A DNA stretch of 8,473 nucleotides from Alphaproteobacteria bacterium. GTDB taxonomy: Bacteria > Pseudomonadota > Alphaproteobacteria > Micavibrionales > Micavibrionaceae. Positions 6,291-8,473 of the stretch are shown here, piece after piece (the first letter of the stretch is position 1; each line of letters starts with the position of its first letter). Under the pieces are notes generated by a model, which was not told the origin of the DNA, searched no databases, and saw only the letters and a program-made list of their open reading frames with translations. Made by a program: the position numbers and the translations under genes. Location of the stretch: NCBI GenBank assembly GCA_030427765.1, contig JAUICS010000042.1, forward strand, positions 1-8,473, given 5' to 3'.

Positions 6291-7028
6291 ATTCGTCGTG
6301 ATGAAGACGGGTTTACACTTGTCGAACTTGCGATCGTGATGATTATTATTGGACTGCTTATCGGCGGTATTCTTCAGGGACAGAACCTGATCCGTAACGC
6401 GGAAATTCTAAGCACGGCAAACGAGATTGAAGCCTTTGATGCCGGTATTGCAACATTCCGTGAGGCGTACGGCGCATGGCCGGGTGATATGCTGGATGCG
6501 GATATACGTCTTAGAAACTGTGCAGGCTTATGTGATGCAACCGGTGATGCAAATAACCGTGTTGGCGGTAACAACAGTGCCGGTGGTTCTGGTAACGCAG
6601 AAATTGATGCGTTCTTCCCGCAATTGGCGGCGGCGGACATCATCACATCTGTTGCGTCCGATACGACCACTACCGGCCATGGCGGTAATTTCCCGATTGT
6701 TGAAATTGGCGGTGGCGGCGGTTTCCAAATCGGTTATGCCGATGGTTCCGATGGCAGTATTTCTGCAAATTTAACTGATTCTGGTAACGTTATTCAGGGA
6801 CATTATATATTTATGTATGGTGATCTGGACGGTTCAACGGGCGGTGCAGGCTTTACGCCGGCCATCATTTCACGACTTGACCGTAAACTGGATGATGGTC
6901 TTCCGGATGATGGTAACATGCGTGCCATAGGTACAGGTGCCTGCACAGCTACAGGTACTAATTCAGAAATTTATAATGAAACAAATGACAGTGACGCATG
7001 TGAAATGGCACTTCGTGTCCAAGGTTAA
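6291..7028 (+). CDS. Type IV prepilin / type II pseudopilin-like protein with non-canonical start
   Basis: The product carries a class III signal. A leader RRDEDG is cleaved before Phe by a PilD-type peptidase, giving mature FTLVELAIV with the assembly residue Glu at +5 and a hydrophobic N-terminal helix (about 1-25). The mature part is 238 residues, with YGAWPGD at 53-59, Cys at 70, 74, 211 and 230 (possibly disulfides), Gly-rich loops (about 130-140), and an Asp-rich segment LDRKLDDGLPDDGN near 189-202 that could bind calcium. The protein would be a fibre subunit, or a minor one, of the pilus machine whose ATPase and secretin lie upstream. The frame is open back to a TAA at 6261-6263, but no ATG, GTG or TTG precedes the cleavage site. 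The first standard start, the GTG at 6336, would remove the leader. I place the start at ATT 6291 (leader MRRDEDG); ACG 6279 or a one-base lesion are alternatives. The strong terminator after the stop suggests a monocistronic unit. Confidence 0.8.
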   Translation: MRRDEDGFTLVELAIVMIIIGLLIGGILQGQNLIRNAEILSTANEIEAFDAGIATFREAYGAWPGDMLDADIRLRNCAGLCDATGDANNRVGGNNSAGGSGNAEIDAFFPQLAAADIITSVASDTTTTGHGGNFPIVEIGGGGGFQIGYADGSDGSISANLTDSGNVIQGHYIFMYGDLDGSTGGAGFTPAIISRLDRKLDDGLPDDGNMRAIGTGACTATGTNSEIYNETNDSDACEMALRVQG

Positions 7029-7051
7029 TACCGTTTCGTATATCAGTTAGT

Positions 7052-7080
7052 AAAAAGCCCTGCTAAGCAGGGCTTTTTTT
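7052..7080 (+). terminator. Strong intrinsic terminator, bidirectional
   Basis: GCCCTGC (7057-7063), loop TAA, GCAGGGC (7067-7073) and T7 (7074-7080) form a textbook hairpin. The five A's before the stem (7052-7056) give a U-run on the opposite strand as well. It begins 24 bp after the prepilin stop and ends 4 bp before the stop of the slipin gene, so it can serve both convergent genes. Confidence 0.92.
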
Positions 7081-7083
7081 ATA

Positions 7084-7830
7084 CTATTTCTTTGTGCTCG
7101 TAAGCTGTTCCAGAAGATTCATTGGGAGGGGGAGGAGTATTGTATTCCCCTTGGCCGATGTAAATTCACTAACAGTTCCTAGATAACGTAGCTGCATGGC
7201 CTCCGGACGGTGTGAAAGAACCTTGGCGGCTTCATCAAGCTGTTTCGCGGCCTGAAATTCCCCGTCGGCGTAGATAACCTTGGCGCGGCGTTCACGTTCG
7301 GCCTCGGCTTGTTTAGCAATGGCGCGGACCATGCTTTGATCAAGATCGACATGCTTTATCTCAACATTCGTGACTTTAATACCCCAACCATCCGTTTGCG
7401 TATCCAGAATTTCCTGAATATCGTTGTTAAGTTGGTCACGGTTGCTCAAGAGGTCATCAAGTTCATGTTTACCTAGCACGGACCGTAATGTTGTCTGGGC
7501 AAGCTGGCTTGTCGCAACCATAAAATCTTCCACACGGTTAACGGCGTATCCCGGTTCAATTACACGGTAATAGACAACGGCGTTTACCTTAACCGACACG
7601 TTATCTTGTGTAATAACGTCCTGTGAGGGGATGTCGTTTGTGCGGATACGCATATCAACCTTTAGCATTTCCTGAATGCCCGGAAGAACAAGCTGGATAC
7701 CCGGTGAACGTGTGCTGGAATATTTACCGAACGTATATACGACGCCGCGTTCATATTCTTTGATAATGCGAAAGGATGACGCGATTAATATAATCGCACC
7801 GACAAGAAGAATACCTGCAAATTGAAACAT
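7084..7830 (-). CDS. Slipin / stomatin-like SPFH-domain membrane protein
   Basis: Slipins are inner-membrane-anchored proteins that oligomerise into membrane microdomain scaffolds, and they often act with NfeD-type partners. The 248 residues comprise an N-terminal membrane anchor (about 3-20), the SPFH/PHB domain beginning at EYERGVVYTFGKY (25-37) and PGIQLVLPGI (43-52), and then conserved stretches such as SQDVITQDNVSVKVNAVVYY (69-88) and LRSVLGKHELDDLLSNRD (115-132). An Ala/Glu/Arg-rich coiled coil spans about 170-205 (KQAEAERERRAKVIYADGE), and the C-terminus ILLPLPMNLLEQL (231-243) is typical of slipins. The length is normal. The ATG has a good ribosome site, AGGAGC (7841 down to 7836), with a 5-nt spacer. 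The usual upstream nfeD gene is absent, as the neighbour is cobT, and the gene appears to have its own promoter. It converges on the prepilin gene across a shared terminator. The family is certain; the cellular role is only generic. Confidence 0.92.
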   Translation of the reverse strand: MFQFAGILLVGAIILIASSFRIIKEYERGVVYTFGKYSSTRSPGIQLVLPGIQEMLKVDMRIRTNDIPSQDVITQDNVSVKVNAVVYYRVIEPGYAVNRVEDFMVATSQLAQTTLRSVLGKHELDDLLSNRDQLNNDIQEILDTQTDGWGIKVTNVEIKHVDLDQSMVRAIAKQAEAERERRAKVIYADGEFQAAKQLDEAAKVLSHRPEAMQLRYLGTVSEFTSAKGNTILLPLPMNLLEQLTSTKK

Positions 7831-7864
7831 AACGTGCTCCTGAAAAGAAAATGGATTTGCGGGT

Positions 7865-7893
7865 ATTGTAGCGAAAATTGAAGGCTTTGACAG
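7865..7893 (-). promoter_or_regulatory. Likely sigma-70-like promoter of the slipin gene
   Basis: Read on the minus strand, CTGTCA (7893-7888, four of six to the -35 consensus) and TACAAT (7870-7865, five of six to the -10) are separated by exactly 17 bp. Transcription would start near 7858, about 28 nt before the slipin ATG. The site lies just downstream of the cobT stop, so the slipin gene can be expressed separately from cobT. Confidence 0.45.
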
Positions 7894-7895
7894 GG

Positions 7896-8473
7896 CTAGT
7901 TATCAAACAACTCACTCAATTGATCAATTAGGGCTTTTCCAAGCTGCTCGGCATTTGTAATTGTGATGGCTTTATCGTAGTAACGCGTGACATCATGTCC
8001 GATACCAATAGCGGTAAGCTCAATCTTTGAATAGGTTTCAATCCAGTTGATGACATACCGTAAATGCCCTTCAAGGATATTGGAAACATTGACGGAGAGG
8101 GTGGAGTCGTCCACCGGTGCACCATCCGATATAACCATCAGCATTTTCCGTTCTTCCGGCCGCTTATTAAGGCGTTGATATGCCCAGATAAGGGCCTCCC
8201 CATCAATGTTTTCTTTCAAAAGCCCTTCTTTTAGCATAAGGCCAAGGTTATCCTTTGCCCGCCGCCACGGCGTAGATGCGGATTTGTAAATCAGATGGCG
8301 AATGTCGTTTAACCGTCCCGGTTGCGTTGGGCGGTCATTCTGTATCCATGCATCGCGCGATTTTCCGCCCTTCCAGGCGCGTGTTGTAAAACCAAGGATT
8401 TCCACCTTAATGCCCACACGTTCCAGCGTACGGGCAATAATATCGGTTGTCATGGCGGCAATGGTAATCGGAC
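7896..8473 (-). CDS. cobT: Cobaltochelatase subunit CobT, C-terminal VWA part (5'-truncated by window edge)
   Basis: CobT, with the AAA+ protein CobS, forms the chaperone-like complex that assists CobN in ATP-dependent cobalt insertion into hydrogenobyrinic acid a,c-diamide in aerobic B12 synthesis. Only the C-terminal VWA domain is visible, about 192 residues. The frame stays open to the right edge, starting ...PITIAA just before a Met codon at 8453, so that ATG is internal. Strongly CobT-like blocks counted from it are [22 protein letters not shown] (8-29), [14 protein letters not shown] (46-59), [27 protein letters not shown] (62-88), [17 protein letters not shown] (106-122) and [12 protein letters not shown] (148-159). 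SDGAPVDD belongs to the metal-site region of the VWA fold; the DxSxS part would be outside the window. The protein ends normally at ELFDN. Some alphaproteobacteria carry CobS/CobT-like pairs without the full B12 pathway, so the role in cobalt insertion depends on genes not seen here. Confidence 0.93.
   Translation of the reverse strand, partial: PITIAAMTTDIIARTLERVGIKVEILGFTTRAWKGGKSRDAWIQNDRPTQPGRLNDIRHLIYKSASTPWRRAKDNLGLMLKEGLLKENIDGEALIWAYQRLNKRPEERKMLMVISDGAPVDDSTLSVNVSNILEGHLRYVINWIETYSKIELTAIGIGHDVTRYYDKAITITNAEQLGKALIDQLSELFDN

Noticed and set aside
6374..6774. Alternative open frames on both strands within the prepilin gene
   Set aside because: The prepilin frame has the leader, Glu5 and the Asp-rich C-terminus; the others are shadows of its Gly/Asp-rich codons.
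6336..7028. Prepilin gene starting at GTG 6336
   Set aside because: This start falls inside the hydrophobic helix and discards the prepilin leader, cleavage site and Glu5 encoded in the same frame upstream.
7896..8453. Complete 185-residue VWA protein starting at ATG 8453
   Set aside because: The frame continues to the window edge with CobT-like residues (PITIAA), so the Met is internal and the gene is truncated by the window.

Overview
The window looks like a piece of an alphaproteobacterial chromosome of moderate GC content. The best taxonomic clue is the C-terminal VWA part of an aerobic-type cobaltochelatase CobT at the right edge. The prepilin style (a charged leader, then GFTLVEL, a YGAWPGD motif and an Asp-rich C-terminus) also fits that class. 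A Micavibrio-like lineage is only a guess. I see no transposase, integrase, tRNA, rRNA or CRISPR array.

Left part (1-3319, + strand): the proline-rich tail of an unidentified protein overlaps, by a TTGA junction, a PilT/PilU-family retraction ATPase that matches PilU best, down to its C-terminal tail. After a 145-bp gap comes a lipoprotein secretin of the PilQ/MshL/BfpB kind, the outer-membrane ring of a type IV pilus or related type II-like machine.

Middle part (3343-5948, + strand): three genes follow the secretin with gaps of about 23, 8 and 15 bp, so they may share its transcript. They encode an ABC-2-type membrane permease with no ATPase in the window, a membrane-anchored periplasmic protein with TPR-like helices, and an AraC-type DNA-binding domain fused to a multi-pass membrane domain.

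Non-coding stretch (5949-6290): this holds a perfect 9-bp-stem palindrome and a degenerate second element that resemble dispersed alphaproteobacterial repeats. An 8-bp inverted repeat with 22-bp half-site periodicity and a weak promoter lie just before the next gene.

Right part: a type IV prepilin or pseudopilin gene (about 6291-7028, +) has a complete leader and cleavage site but no ATG, GTG or TTG start, so an AUU start, an ACG start or a one-base lesion must be considered. It ends at a strong bidirectional terminator. On the opposite strand lie a stomatin/slipin SPFH protein with its own likely promoter and, upstream of it, the truncated cobT.

Together, the ATPase, secretin and prepilin point to a type IV pilus or pseudopilus locus. 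The membrane-bound AraC regulator between the secretin operon and the prepilin is a plausible local controller, but nothing in the sequence proves that link. The slipin and cobT genes appear to be unrelated neighbours.
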